DNA of 12,465 nt from JAXHUM01 sp034189325 (GCA_034189325.1 JAXHUM010000090.1:1-12465); one strand, 5' to 3'; counted from the stretch's first letter, positions 1-6,391 are shown. Notes: generated from the sequence alone by a model not told the origin. A program made the numbers and translations.

Positions 1-47
1 ACAACATCTCGCAGGGTCGTTTTTCGACAGACTCGTTAGGCGTAAGG
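1..47 (+). other. possible right-hand part of an integron attC site
   Basis: The DNA just before the first gene contains GTTAGGC (35-41), which fits the attC right-hand core consensus GTTRRRY. It also has a short inverted repeat, GTCG(T)5CGAC, at about 17-29. The window opens with ACAAC, which could follow a left core ending in GCCTA, but that part lies outside the window. Gene cassettes often start an ORF a few bases after such a core, as here (ATG at 54). The L'/L'' pairing is poor, so this is only a candidate. Confidence 0.2.
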
Positions 48-53
48 AAAATC

Positions 54-347
54 ATGAAAAATCCAGACAGAGAAACAATTACACGACTTGAAGACCTTCC
101 AAATGTTGGAAGAGCAATTGCAGATAGGCTCCGATTGATTGATATTGATCACCCTAAAAAGTTGATTGGAAAACAACCCTTTGAGCTATACGATCAACTT
201 TGCACAGTATCAGAGGAAAGGCATGATCCCTGTGTCATTGACACGTTTATGTCTATTGTTCATTTCATGGAAAGCGGTGAACCATTACCATGGTGGGCGT
301 TCACAGATGAGAGAAAGAAAATTTTAAAAATGAAAAAAACAAAATGA
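54..347 (+). CDS. helix-hairpin-helix protein, Cdd1 / 'pathogenicity locus' family
   Basis: This is a 97-residue small cytosolic protein. Residues 9-30 (ITRLEDLPNVGRAIADRLR) form a helix-hairpin-helix element with the LPNVG hairpin typical of non-specific DNA-binding HhH motifs. The C-terminal half, with HDPCVIDTF (57-65) and EPLPWWAFTDERK (76-88), matches the Cdd1 family (PF11731), whose members are about 90-100 residues and have no established biochemical role. The ATG has a good Shine-Dalgarno sequence (TAAGGA, 42-47). The stop codon overlaps the ATG of the next frame (ATGA, 344-347), so the genes were translationally coupled. It is the only intact gene in this four-gene run. Family assignment is by recognition of the motif order; the role is unknown. 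Confidence 0.8.
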   Translation: MKNPDRETITRLEDLPNVGRAIADRLRLIDIDHPKKLIGKQPFELYDQLCTVSEERHDPCVIDTFMSIVHFMESGEPLPWWAFTDERKKILKMKKTK

Positions 348-523
348 AATATGGTTATACAATTGTATACGTGTCCTCAGTCGAGGAAACTCTGGAGTTT
401 TATCATAGGGCTTTTGGTTTTGAGATTAAATTTGTTCACGAATCTAAAGCCTAAGGGGAGTTGGATACAGGCGAAACAATATTAGCTTTTGCTTCCCACG
501 AAATGGGTGATATGAACTTGTGA
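344..523 (+). pseudogene. VOC/glyoxalase-family fragment, truncated and with an internal stop
   Basis: From the ATG that overlaps the preceding stop, the frame reads MKYGYTIVYVSSVEETLEFY, HRAFGFEIKFVHESKA, then TAA (452-454), then in the same frame GELDTGETILAFASHEMGDMNL and TGA (521-523). This is the first beta-alpha-beta-beta unit of a vicinal-oxygen-chelate protein (glyoxalase/bleomycin resistance/dioxygenase superfamily), including the Y(V)xDVxxxLxFYxxAFGF-like signature. The premature TAA falls where relatives carry Tyr (KAYGELDTG). Only about 59 codons remain of a family that is normally near 120-140 residues. The 3' half is missing: the sequence passes directly into the antitoxin gene in the same reading frame. 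It cannot make a functional VOC dimer as it stands. Confidence 0.7.
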
Positions 524-760
524 ACAAAAGGGCAAGTCGTTATTCCGGAGAATACCCGTAAACAATTGAATTTAAAGACTGGGGCCCAATTCGTTGTGGT
601 TGGCGAAAAGGACGTTGTTATCCTTAAAAACATTTCCCCACCGTCTATAGATGAATTTGATGGGCTTATTGCTGACGCCAGAAAGAAAGGAAAAAAAGCT
701 GGACTAAAGAAATCTGATATTGAGGAATCCATATTAAAAGCTCGAGGGAAAAAGAAATGA
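512..760 (+). pseudogene. AbrB/SpoVT-type antitoxin with a nonsense codon at position 4
   Basis: In the frame starting at ATG 512 the codons are M-N-L-TGA, then TKGQVVIPENTRKQLNLKTG, then QFVVVGEKDVVILKNISPPS, ending at 760. TKGQVVIPxxxRKxLxLKTG is the diagnostic swapped-hairpin AbrB DNA-binding motif. The C-terminal part (EEFD-like region and LKKSDIEESILKARGK) is the toxin-binding tail commonly paired with COG1569 PIN toxins. The TGA at 521-523 interrupts the gene before the AbrB motif. The only later in-frame start is TTG at 566, which would remove the TKGQVVIP strand, so DNA binding should be lost. The stop overlaps the toxin ATG (ATGA, 757-760), the usual layout of this module. The 5' end is fused in frame to the VOC fragment; the junction lies somewhere around 505-521. 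Confidence 0.75.
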
Positions 761-1161
761 AAATCGTCCTTGATACGAATGTCTTCATATCTGGGATATT
801 TTTTACCGGCCCTCCTTCTCAAATCCTCAAGGCATGGAAAAATTCAAGGCTTTAAATTGTACTTTCACAAGAAATCCTTGATGAATACCAAAATGTTGCA
901 GAGGATCTCTCATCTAAATTTCAAACGATCGATATATTGCCAATTATTGAACTGGTTACAGTTCATGGACAATTCATTGATACTCAGGGTTTCGATATAT
1001 CCGTATGTGCAGACCCTGACGACGATAAGTTTATTGAATGTGCAATTGCCAGCAATTGCAAAATAATTATCAGCGGTGACAAGCATTTATTAAATGTGTC
1101 CGGTCTTCAGGGTATTATGGTTTTGAAACCGCGAGATTTCGTTGATAGGTATTTGAAATAG
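757..1161 (+). pseudogene. PIN-domain toxin (COG1569 type) interrupted by TAA at codon 33
   Basis: The frame opens MKIVLDTNVFISGIFFTGPP and stays intact to TAG at 1161 (134 residues, normal for the family) except for TAA at 853-855 (codon 33). It then resumes IVLSQEILDEY. PIN acidic residues are all present: D6 in LDTNV, E in SQEILDEY, D in ADPDDDKF and D in ISGDKHLL. The family is ribonuclease toxins whose active site chelates a divalent metal; the partner is the AbrB-like antitoxin encoded immediately upstream with a 4-nt overlap. With the nonsense codon, only a 32-residue peptide or a reinitiated C-terminal fragment (for example from the ATT/ATG-like codons near 937) could be made, so toxin activity is not expected. 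The toxin and its antitoxin are both disabled, which is the only stable way to lose such a module. Confidence 0.75.
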
Positions 1162-1444
1162 TTTAAAAGCGAACAGATAAAGCATTAGTACCGAGTTGAG
1201 GGACGAGAACTCGGCACGGATCCTTGGTTCAAGAAGCCGCAATCAATAGGGGAAAAGGTTGGTGGTTTCAAAGAAGCAATAAACCTTAAAGTCTTTCCAC
1301 AACAGGCACAAGTCATTTCCGTTCTTTTACATTCCGGTATTTCAGGTGAGTTAAAACCCTGTCGCCCTAGTCTTCAATTTTCCCCAAAACCGAAAACGGA
1401 TTTTTTATTGTCGCTCTACCTTGAGAGGAGAGTCTCCGTTGTCT
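1162..1444. other. intergenic region with one short inverted repeat
   Basis: No convincing gene is present. An inverted repeat, CCGAGTT (1191-1197) / AACTCGG (1208-1214) with a 10-nt loop, lies 30 nt after the toxin stop. No T-run follows it, so it is not a standard terminator. A + strand frame stays open from 1189 to 1455 but has no start codon and runs into the convergent regulator gene. A weak CCG-AAAA-CGG hairpin followed by T6 occurs at about 1390-1408. Confidence 0.4.
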
Positions 1445-2860
1445 TTACTTTTTGAAATCCTCTTTTCGAAGGCCCAGTCGTCTCATCTTGTTATATAAAG
1501 CCCTTTGATGAATTCCGGCGATCTGTGCCGTCCTTCCGACCCTACCATGGGTTTTTTTGAGGACCATCTCGAGATATTTCTTCTCAACGTGATCGAGCGC
1601 CTCCTTTTGAACCTCAGGGAGCGTTTTGTTGTCCCAGTCTTTTGGGCTGAAGCCTTGGCAGGAAAGGAGGCGGTCTGAATCTGAATTTCTGCTATGAACC
1701 GCGGAAGGGAGATCTATTCTCGAGATTACATCCGACTTGCAGATCAGCATGGCTCGTTCAATAACATTCATGAGTTCCCGCACGTTTCCGGGCCAATCGT
1801 AACGGCAAAGTGATTTCATGGCCGACTCTGAAATCCGGTTGATTTCCCGACCAATCTTGTGTTGGTAATAGTTGACGAAATACCTTGCCATGTCAGGGAT
1901 ATCTTCAACGCGATGGCGCAGAGGTGGAATGGTGAGCGCCACCACACTCAAACGATAAAAAAGATCCTTTCGAAAGGTCCCGCTCTCAACTTCTTTTTCG
2001 AGATCATGGTTCGTAGAGGCGATGACCCTCACGTCCACAAAGAAAGGTCTCTCCCCGCCAATGGGTTTTACCTCATAATCCTGAAGCACCCGCAATAAAT
2101 TGGCCTGCAAATGTATTGGCATATCTCCAATTTCATCCAAAAAAATGGTCCCTCTATGGGCCAATTCAAAGGCGCCTTTTCGAGTCCGTATCGCTCCTGT
2201 GAAGGCCCCCTGTTCATGTCCAAACAATTCACTTTCAAGAAGCTGTTCAGGTAATGCAGCTGTATTGACCGTAATGAAAGGACCTGCGGCCCGAGGGCTA
2301 TCAGCATGAATTGCCTTTGCCAGATGTTCCTTCCCGACACCTGTTTCCCCAAGTATCAGAATGGGGGAGGAGCTGGGGATCACCTGCTCAACTTCTTCAA
2401 TAAATATCCGCATTGCCTCATTAGAAGAGTAGAAATCGGTAATCTTGGGTTTCTCAAGACTCGTCTGAGAGACTCGCTTTTTCTGGACGAATTGTCGTCG
2501 GGACTCCAGAGTTGCTTCAATGGCCTCGGCAAGGTTTTTCTTGGAAGTGCCTTCGTAAAGGACCACATCGGCTCCTGCCGCCACCAATTTGGCAAACTCT
2601 TCAGAATCATCTGTATGATGGAGGACGACTGTCGTAGGATTTTCAGGGAGGTCATTGAGGATGGCGATCCCGGTGTCGCTTGGCCTGGGTATAATAGATT
2701 CACTTATAACAATAATGTCCCCGCAACTGCGGACTACACTTTGCCAAATATCTCTTGTCCGCCCAAAGCTTTCAACCCTGACGTCTGAGAGATCAAACTT
2801 CCTTTCAAGATGCCTTTGCAAATCCTTTTGTTTAGTAGCGAGAACCAGTCGTATCAGCAT
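1445..2860 (-). CDS. sigma-54-dependent enhancer-binding regulator with a pseudo-receiver domain
   Basis: This is an NtrC-type activator of 471 residues if translation starts at the ATG at 2860 (MLIRLVLATK), which has a modest GGTGG just upstream. An upstream in-frame ATG at 2953 would add 31 residues unlike the family. Domains: a receiver-like fold (about 1-120); an AAA+ central domain with Walker A GETGVGKE (171-178), the sigma-54 contact loop GAFTGA (218-223), Walker B FLDEIGD (240-246) and the FRKDLFYRL sensor/arginine-finger region; and a Fis-type HTH (GRVGRTAQIAGIHQRALYNK, about 439-458). The receiver domain lacks the acidic pair of strand 1, and the phosphoacceptor Asp position reads Ser (DIIVIS, about Ser53). 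Activation by a classical histidine kinase is therefore unlikely. It is transcribed away from the small + strand gene and the biosynthetic operon. Its target is inferred, not shown. Confidence 0.92.
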   Translation of the reverse strand: MLIRLVLATKQKDLQRHLERKFDLSDVRVESFGRTRDIWQSVVRSCGDIIVISESIIPRPSDTGIAILNDLPENPTTVVLHHTDDSEEFAKLVAAGADVVLYEGTSKKNLAEAIEATLESRRQFVQKKRVSQTSLEKPKITDFYSSNEAMRIFIEEVEQVIPSSSPILILGETGVGKEHLAKAIHADSPRAAGPFITVNTAALPEQLLESELFGHEQGAFTGAIRTRKGAFELAHRGTIFLDEIGDMPIHLQANLLRVLQDYEVKPIGGERPFFVDVRVIASTNHDLEKEVESGTFRKDLFYRLSVVALTIPPLRHRVEDIPDMARYFVNYYQHKIGREINRISESAMKSLCRYDWPGNVRELMNVIERAMLICKSDVISRIDLPSAVHSRNSDSDRLLSCQGFSPKDWDNKTLPEVQKEALDHVEKKYLEMVLKKTHGRVGRTAQIAGIHQRALYNKMRRLGLRKEDFKK

Positions 2861-3226
2861 GTGCCACCGTATATGGAATAGAGCGACTATCACCTTTAGA
2901 TTGTCTTGATTGGGGATAAAAATCGGCATTGAATTGCCAAATCTTGCAAACAAGAGATGTTGCTGGCAATTTGCCGTAAAGATTACACCTTAATAAGCCG
3001 GATTGGCAAGATAAATTCACCTATTAATGGTATTTGAATACAGATATCAGGCGATACCGGTAAATAGATGCCGATTTATGGTCGCCTATATTTTAAAATC
3101 ACTGGCTTTAGTCATATTTATCGTGTTATTTGAAATAGTTATGATTAATGCTGGAATCGGCATGAATAATGCTGGCTGGCTACCATTGAAAATGTCATTT
3201 TTGGAAACACCAACGCGACACAGGCT
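2861..3226. other. intergenic region upstream of the regulator, with palindromes
   Basis: This AT-rich stretch separates the minus-strand regulator from the small + strand gene. It holds a perfect palindrome, GGCAA-T-TTGCC (2965-2975), with related half-sites TTGCCAAATCTTGCAA (2935-2950) and TTGGCAAG (near 3004). These could be operator sites for the adjacent regulator or an unknown factor. A hairpin, GGCGA..CC..TAAAT / ATTTA..GG-TCGCC, spans 3050-3086. A 67-codon + strand frame (3027-3230) with one hydrophobic stretch is open here but has no ribosome-binding site. Confidence 0.4.
3157..3173 (+). promoter_or_regulatory. candidate sigma-54 (-24/-12) promoter
   Basis: TCGGCATGAATAATGCT has the invariant GG (3159-3160) and GC (3171-3172) separated by exactly 10 nt, as required for sigma-54. 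It agrees with YTGGCACG-N4-TTGCW at most positions, with C for T before GG and A for T before the -12 element. It lies about 54 nt upstream of the ATG at 3227 and close to a sigma-54 activator gene. No experimental support, and chance matches occur. Confidence 0.3.
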
Positions 3227-3415
3227 ATGAAAAAATCTAAATTTGCAATCAAGCCCAGCTTTTCAAATGCCCGGAAAAGCAATGGTAAAGGAAGGCATCC
3301 CAGTGACGTGGAAGATGAAAACCCCAGCCACAGGACGAAGAAGTCCGGCAAGCGTTTTCATCACAGAAAGACGCTGAAGGACGATTATTGGGAGGGCTTG
3401 ACAAAGGAAGATTAG
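3227..3415 (+). CDS. small basic hypothetical protein
   Basis: This is a 62-residue frame, MKKSKFAIKPSFSNARKSNG through KTLKDDYWEGLTKED. The body is rich in Lys, Arg, His and Ser, and the last 15 residues are acidic and aromatic (DDYWEGLTKED). No signal peptide, membrane segment or known domain is visible. The composition resembles small nucleic-acid-associated or intrinsically disordered proteins, but no function can be assigned. The Shine-Dalgarno match is weak (ACAGG just upstream). A candidate -24/-12 promoter is positioned suitably upstream, so a link to the neighbouring sigma-54 activator is possible. Mixed codon use and the sensible C-terminus favour a real gene, but coding status is uncertain. 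Confidence 0.4.
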   Translation: MKKSKFAIKPSFSNARKSNGKGRHPSDVEDENPSHRTKKSGKRFHHRKTLKDDYWEGLTKED

Positions 3416-3723
3416 TGTCTTTGTAAGAAGTCGATATTCACGCGATTAAGAAAAACTCTCCACACACCTGGGCGCTGACTCCTTTAATAACGAAACGAGG
3501 GGATACGGATGCTGTTCTGGGTAAGGATGGGCGTCAATGCTCAGTGGGGGAGAGATCGCCTTTTTCATGGAATAGTCTAAGTTAACTGCCAGTAGGATTT
3601 GGAGTTGGCCCAAAATGTCACTCAGGCCGAAAAGGCACTTCTGAAGAAAAGGGTATTTTTGACCGTCAGGGTGATAAGGAAGAGAAGATTTTTTGTGGTA
3701 ATTCTAGCATAGGGAAGTCATTT
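3416..3723. other. 308-bp leader region of the biosynthetic operon; no gene seen
   Basis: No start-to-stop frame here looks coding. The frame of the following gene is open back to about 3587 but has no initiation codon. A G-rich segment (about 3496-3560) and a purine-rich stretch just before the operon are visible. I compared it by eye with the common riboswitch classes (cobalamin, SAM, glycine, c-di-GMP) and recognise none. A strong Shine-Dalgarno (AGGGAAG, 3711-3717) closes the region. Promoter elements for the operon must lie here or upstream, but I cannot single one out. Confidence 0.4.
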
Positions 3724-4149
3724 ATGGACACATGGGGACACATGAAGAATAGTTTTAGAAGAGAAACGCTGACACTTATGGAGATGGCAATTGAACAAAA
3801 GGTCTGGGGGATTGCCTCTTCCATCGACATCTATAAGTGCAATCCAAGCAAGATTCGTAATGCTGATGAAATACGGCGTTTTGTAGTTGAATTATGCGAT
3901 TTAATTGGAATGAAAAGGTTTGGGGAGACACAGGTTGTGCATTTTGGTGAGGACGAACGTGTTGAAGGTTATTCCATGGTTCAGTTGATCGAAACCTCGC
4001 TGATATCGGCGCATTTTGCAAATTTGACGAATGCGGCCTATCTGGATGTTTTCAGCTGCAAACCATACTCACCCGAAATGGTAAAGGCCTTTTCCCAGGA
4101 TTTTTTTGGGGGAAGTCATAGCACAATGCATGTGGCATTACGGAAATAA
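3724..4149 (+). CDS. divergent S-adenosylmethionine-decarboxylase-family (SpeD-like) pyruvoyl decarboxylase
   Basis: This is a 141-residue protein in the size range of class 1b bacterial AdoMetDC. These proenzymes self-cleave to form a pyruvoyl group from an internal Ser and decarboxylate AdoMet or, in neofunctionalised relatives, L-ornithine or L-arginine. Aligned by eye with the Thermotoga enzyme, the four catalytic positions are kept with correct spacing: Ser55 is S84 (GYSMVQ), the cleaved Ser63 is S92, His68 is H97 and Cys83 is C112 (YLDVFSC). The normally near-invariant cleavage motif ESHxSxHTWPE is changed: here it reads TSLISAHFANL, with Thr and Leu flanking the Ser and no TWPE. Altered substrate or slow processing is therefore likely. 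The start has Shine-Dalgarno AGGGAAG, 6 nt spacing; an in-frame ATG lies at 3742. It is first gene of a four-gene operon with no spermidine synthase (speE) in view, which argues against ordinary spermidine synthesis. Confidence 0.8.
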   Translation: MDTWGHMKNSFRRETLTLMEMAIEQKVWGIASSIDIYKCNPSKIRNADEIRRFVVELCDLIGMKRFGETQVVHFGEDERVEGYSMVQLIETSLISAHFANLTNAAYLDVFSCKPYSPEMVKAFSQDFFGGSHSTMHVALRK

Positions 4150-4160
4150 GAGGCGGGATA

Positions 4161-5126
4161 TTGCTTAGGATCAGAGCATGTGAAGATCTGGATGAGTGTC
4201 GCCGACTCTGGCAAAACAACTGGCCCGTGAACTGTGTCTTTGACCTTTGGTCTGTAAGGGATTGCTTTCAAGAGCAGTACAACAACCAGCCCTATTTCCT
4301 GGTCGCCGAGAGGCATGGAGACATCTACGGCCTGCTGGCATTGAGCTGGATTGAAGAAGAGCAGTGTTATGGTCACTTTCCAGGCGAAATCTGGCAAGGA
4401 AAGACATGGCTGGAGCAGAATAAGATTATGGCCCGTAACTCTGAAGTTTTCAGAGCATTGTTGGGACATATACCTGGGGAAGCCAACATTCGCTATCTGA
4501 CCAGAGACTCTATCTCTATGAATCATGAGTCCATGTCCATAGATGAAATGGGATATCTGTTTTTCCCCGGACAATACAGCTATTCCTACCAGATCTATAT
4601 GCAACGGTTTTCGGGAAAATCCCGTAAGAAGCTGGACCGGGAACTGACGGGTTTGAAGGGTTCCGGCCTTTCTTTTAGGCATGACCGCCTTGCCGATGTT
4701 GACCTTATGTTCAAGATGAATACGGATGCCTTCGGGGAGCGCTCCTATTTTAATGATACCCGTTTCATGAAAGCTTTTGAAAACCTCTTGGCCTGGTTGT
4801 GCAAAAAGGGCCTGCTGCATGTCTCCACAGTCCTGTTAGGTGGAAAGGCGGCCGCTGTAGACGTAGCTGCCGTTTGGGGGTCTTCTTGTACCGTCTTGGC
4901 GGGTGGGACTCATCCTGAATTCCCGGGCGTTGCCAAACTAATCAATTTCCATCACATTGAATGGGCTTGCCTCAAGCGTCTCTCACAAGTTGATTTCCTC
5001 TGCGGGGATTTTGGCTGGAAAAAGAGGTTTCATTTGACTCCGAGGCCTCTCTATCAGATTCTAATGCCTTTTGAATCAGAAATCCCGCAAGACTTTCACG
5101 CAGAAAAGCGAACCGCTTGTGCCTAA
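4161..5126 (+). CDS. GNAT/FemAB-like (Acetyltransf_6-type) acyltransferase
   Basis: This is a 321-residue soluble protein starting at TTG 4161, 11 nt after the preceding stop, with AGGCGGG upstream. The N-terminal half (1-110) resembles a degenerate GNAT fold (MLRIRACEDLDECRRLW, then YFLVAERHGDIYGLLALSW). The C-terminal half has the features of the FemAB/BioF2-like GNAT family: RKKLDREL (155-162), FGERSYFND (191-199), a strand-turn LLGGKAAAVDVA (225-236), GGTHPEFPGVAKLINFHHIEW (248-268) and the closing VDFLCGDFGWKKRF (277-290). Such enzymes transfer acyl or aminoacyl groups to amines. In this operon it could cap an amine made by one of the decarboxylases. Donor and acceptor are not predictable. 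It overlaps the start of the ATP-grasp gene. Confidence 0.75.
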   Translation: MLRIRACEDLDECRRLWQNNWPVNCVFDLWSVRDCFQEQYNNQPYFLVAERHGDIYGLLALSWIEEEQCYGHFPGEIWQGKTWLEQNKIMARNSEVFRALLGHIPGEANIRYLTRDSISMNHESMSIDEMGYLFFPGQYSYSYQIYMQRFSGKSRKKLDRELTGLKGSGLSFRHDRLADVDLMFKMNTDAFGERSYFNDTRFMKAFENLLAWLCKKGLLHVSTVLLGGKAAAVDVAAVWGSSCTVLAGGTHPEFPGVAKLINFHHIEWACLKRLSQVDFLCGDFGWKKRFHLTPRPLYQILMPFESEIPQDFHAEKRTACA

Positions 5127-6384
5127 TATTCCAAGGGTGCTTGTTGTCGGCACAACAACAGACTATATTGATTGGATCAGATGCCGGTGCCCTGAACGCG
5201 CCCTCTTCCTTACGGACCCTCTGATGAGATATGGATCTGGGCAGCCAAATCCCGCGCCGCATGAAGAGATCCTGTGCCACCTTTCAGACTATGATCTGGC
5301 CAGGGAAAAATTGAAAAACCATCTTCGGATGTGGGGCCTTTCCATCGATGGAATTACCAGTTATGATTGCGAATCCATGGAATTGACGGCCTTTCTTGCA
5401 CAGGAATTCTCTCTAAACTACTCTTCCTTGGAGTCTGTTTGCAACTGCCGCGATAAGTTTCTCTCCAAAACACTCTGGCGCCAATGGGATCTCGAGTGCC
5501 CCCGCATTCGGAGGCTGGAATCATCAAAAGACGCCGTTGAATTTTTAAATGATATCAATGCTCCTTGTGTCCTTAAACCGGTTAGTGGCAGCGGCAGCGA
5601 ACTGGTGTTTTACTGCGAAAATGAAAATGACTGTGAAAGATGTTATGATGAAATCTTTGTTGGATTGACAAGACAACGCGAGAATCGACTTTATAGATTT
5701 TCCGGTGGGAATGGTCCCCTGATTATAGCTGAAGAATTTGTTGCCGGAAAAGAGTTTAGTTGCGATTTTTTCTTGGAGAACGGGCGTACAGAGGTTATAC
5801 GAATTACACGGAAAATCGAAGATCAACAGGGCCCTTTTGGAACCACTCTGGGTTATATCCTGCCTGCATCCTTGCCGTCGGGAATCGATCCGACAGCTTT
5901 TCAACGCACACTGTGTCAAAGCGCCAGGGCCTTGGGGCTGAAACGGGCTCTCTGCATGGCGGATTTTTTGATAAAGGATAATACGATTATGCTGCTGGAG
6001 ATGGCGCCTAGACCCGGAGGAGATTGCCTACCATTTCTGATGCGACAAAGATTTCGCCAGGATATGCTCAAGCTGAACCTTGATTTTGCCCAGCTTGTCC
6101 CTATCCGACTTCCCCATCTTGACGGCCTGGACCCATATATTGGATTATGCCTCCGGGCAAAGTCAGGAGGGGTTCTAAGAAAAATCGATATCTCACCGTT
6201 ACGTCAAGATCCGCGTATCCGTGATATAGATTTGCGGCGGACTCCAGGGCATGTGATCAGGATGCCGCCTGCAGACTACGATTCCTGGCTGTTGGGACAC
6301 ATTGTATTTGAGCCATGGAAAGGCAGGAACCTGGAAAGGCAGTGTGTGGAAGTGCTCGACAAAGTTATTATTGAGGTTGATTGA
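5119..6384 (+). CDS. ATP-grasp carboxylate-amine ligase
   Basis: ATP-grasp ligases activate a carboxylate as an acyl phosphate and couple it to an amine (or carrier) with release of ADP. I prefer GTG 5119 (421 residues, overlapping the previous stop by 8 nt), because it puts the first beta strand, RVLVVG, a few residues from the start. TTG 5071 would add 16 poorly structured residues. Neither has a strong ribosome-binding site, so translation is probably coupled. Visible parts, numbered from 5119: a preATP-grasp Rossmann-like domain with RVLVVGTTTDYIDW; RDKFLSK (111-117); the ATP-binding strand CVLKPVSGSGS with K153; EEFVAGKEFSCDFF (205-218); and the metal/phosphate motif LLEMAPRPGG (292-301), where E294 and R297 match the family. 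The C-terminal 100 residues contain no recognised extra domain. It ends 7 nt before the decarboxylase gene. Confidence 0.88.
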   Translation: MPNIPRVLVVGTTTDYIDWIRCRCPERALFLTDPLMRYGSGQPNPAPHEEILCHLSDYDLAREKLKNHLRMWGLSIDGITSYDCESMELTAFLAQEFSLNYSSLESVCNCRDKFLSKTLWRQWDLECPRIRRLESSKDAVEFLNDINAPCVLKPVSGSGSELVFYCENENDCERCYDEIFVGLTRQRENRLYRFSGGNGPLIIAEEFVAGKEFSCDFFLENGRTEVIRITRKIEDQQGPFGTTLGYILPASLPSGIDPTAFQRTLCQSARALGLKRALCMADFLIKDNTIMLLEMAPRPGGDCLPFLMRQRFRQDMLKLNLDFAQLVPIRLPHLDGLDPYIGLCLRAKSGGVLRKIDISPLRQDPRIRDIDLRRTPGHVIRMPPADYDSWLLGHIVFEPWKGRNLERQCVEVLDKVIIEVD

Positions 6385-6391
6385 GATAAAT

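Noticed and set aside
521..523. TGA in the antitoxin as a selenocysteine codon
   Set aside because: It lies at codon 4, where AbrB antitoxins have a small or polar residue and no Cys. The two neighbouring genes carry TAA at their breaks, so decay is simpler. No SECIS-like hairpin was recognised.
1191..1214. CCGAGTT/AACTCGG hairpin as a terminator of the toxin gene
   Set aside because: There is no T-run after the stem on either strand, and the loop is 10 nt.
1189..1455. 88-codon open + strand frame after the toxin
   Set aside because: No ATG, GTG or TTG start in a useful place, it runs into the convergent regulator gene, and it shows no recognisable protein motif.
1859..2788. Several open frames on the + strand and other minus frames within the regulator
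   Set aside because: They are shadows of the regulator coding sequence; none shows a domain or a ribosome-binding site.
2923..2940. Minus-strand TTTGGCAATTCAATGCCG as a sigma-54 promoter of the regulator
   Set aside because: The GG-GC spacing is 9 nt, one short of the strict requirement.
3027..3230. 67-codon + strand frame with a hydrophobic stretch
   Set aside because: It has no ribosome-binding site, the AT-rich codon use is unlike its neighbours, and a hairpin and promoter candidate lie inside it. Its ATGA overlap with the next frame is suggestive but not enough.
3480..3600. G-rich leader of the biosynthetic operon as a riboswitch
   Set aside because: No conserved core of a known class could be matched by eye, and no convincing pairing scheme was found. 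Covariation analysis would be needed.
4116..4820. 234-codon minus-strand frame opposite the GNAT gene
   Set aside because: It is long, but the opposite strand has clear GNAT motifs and operon spacing. The minus-strand translation shows no family features.
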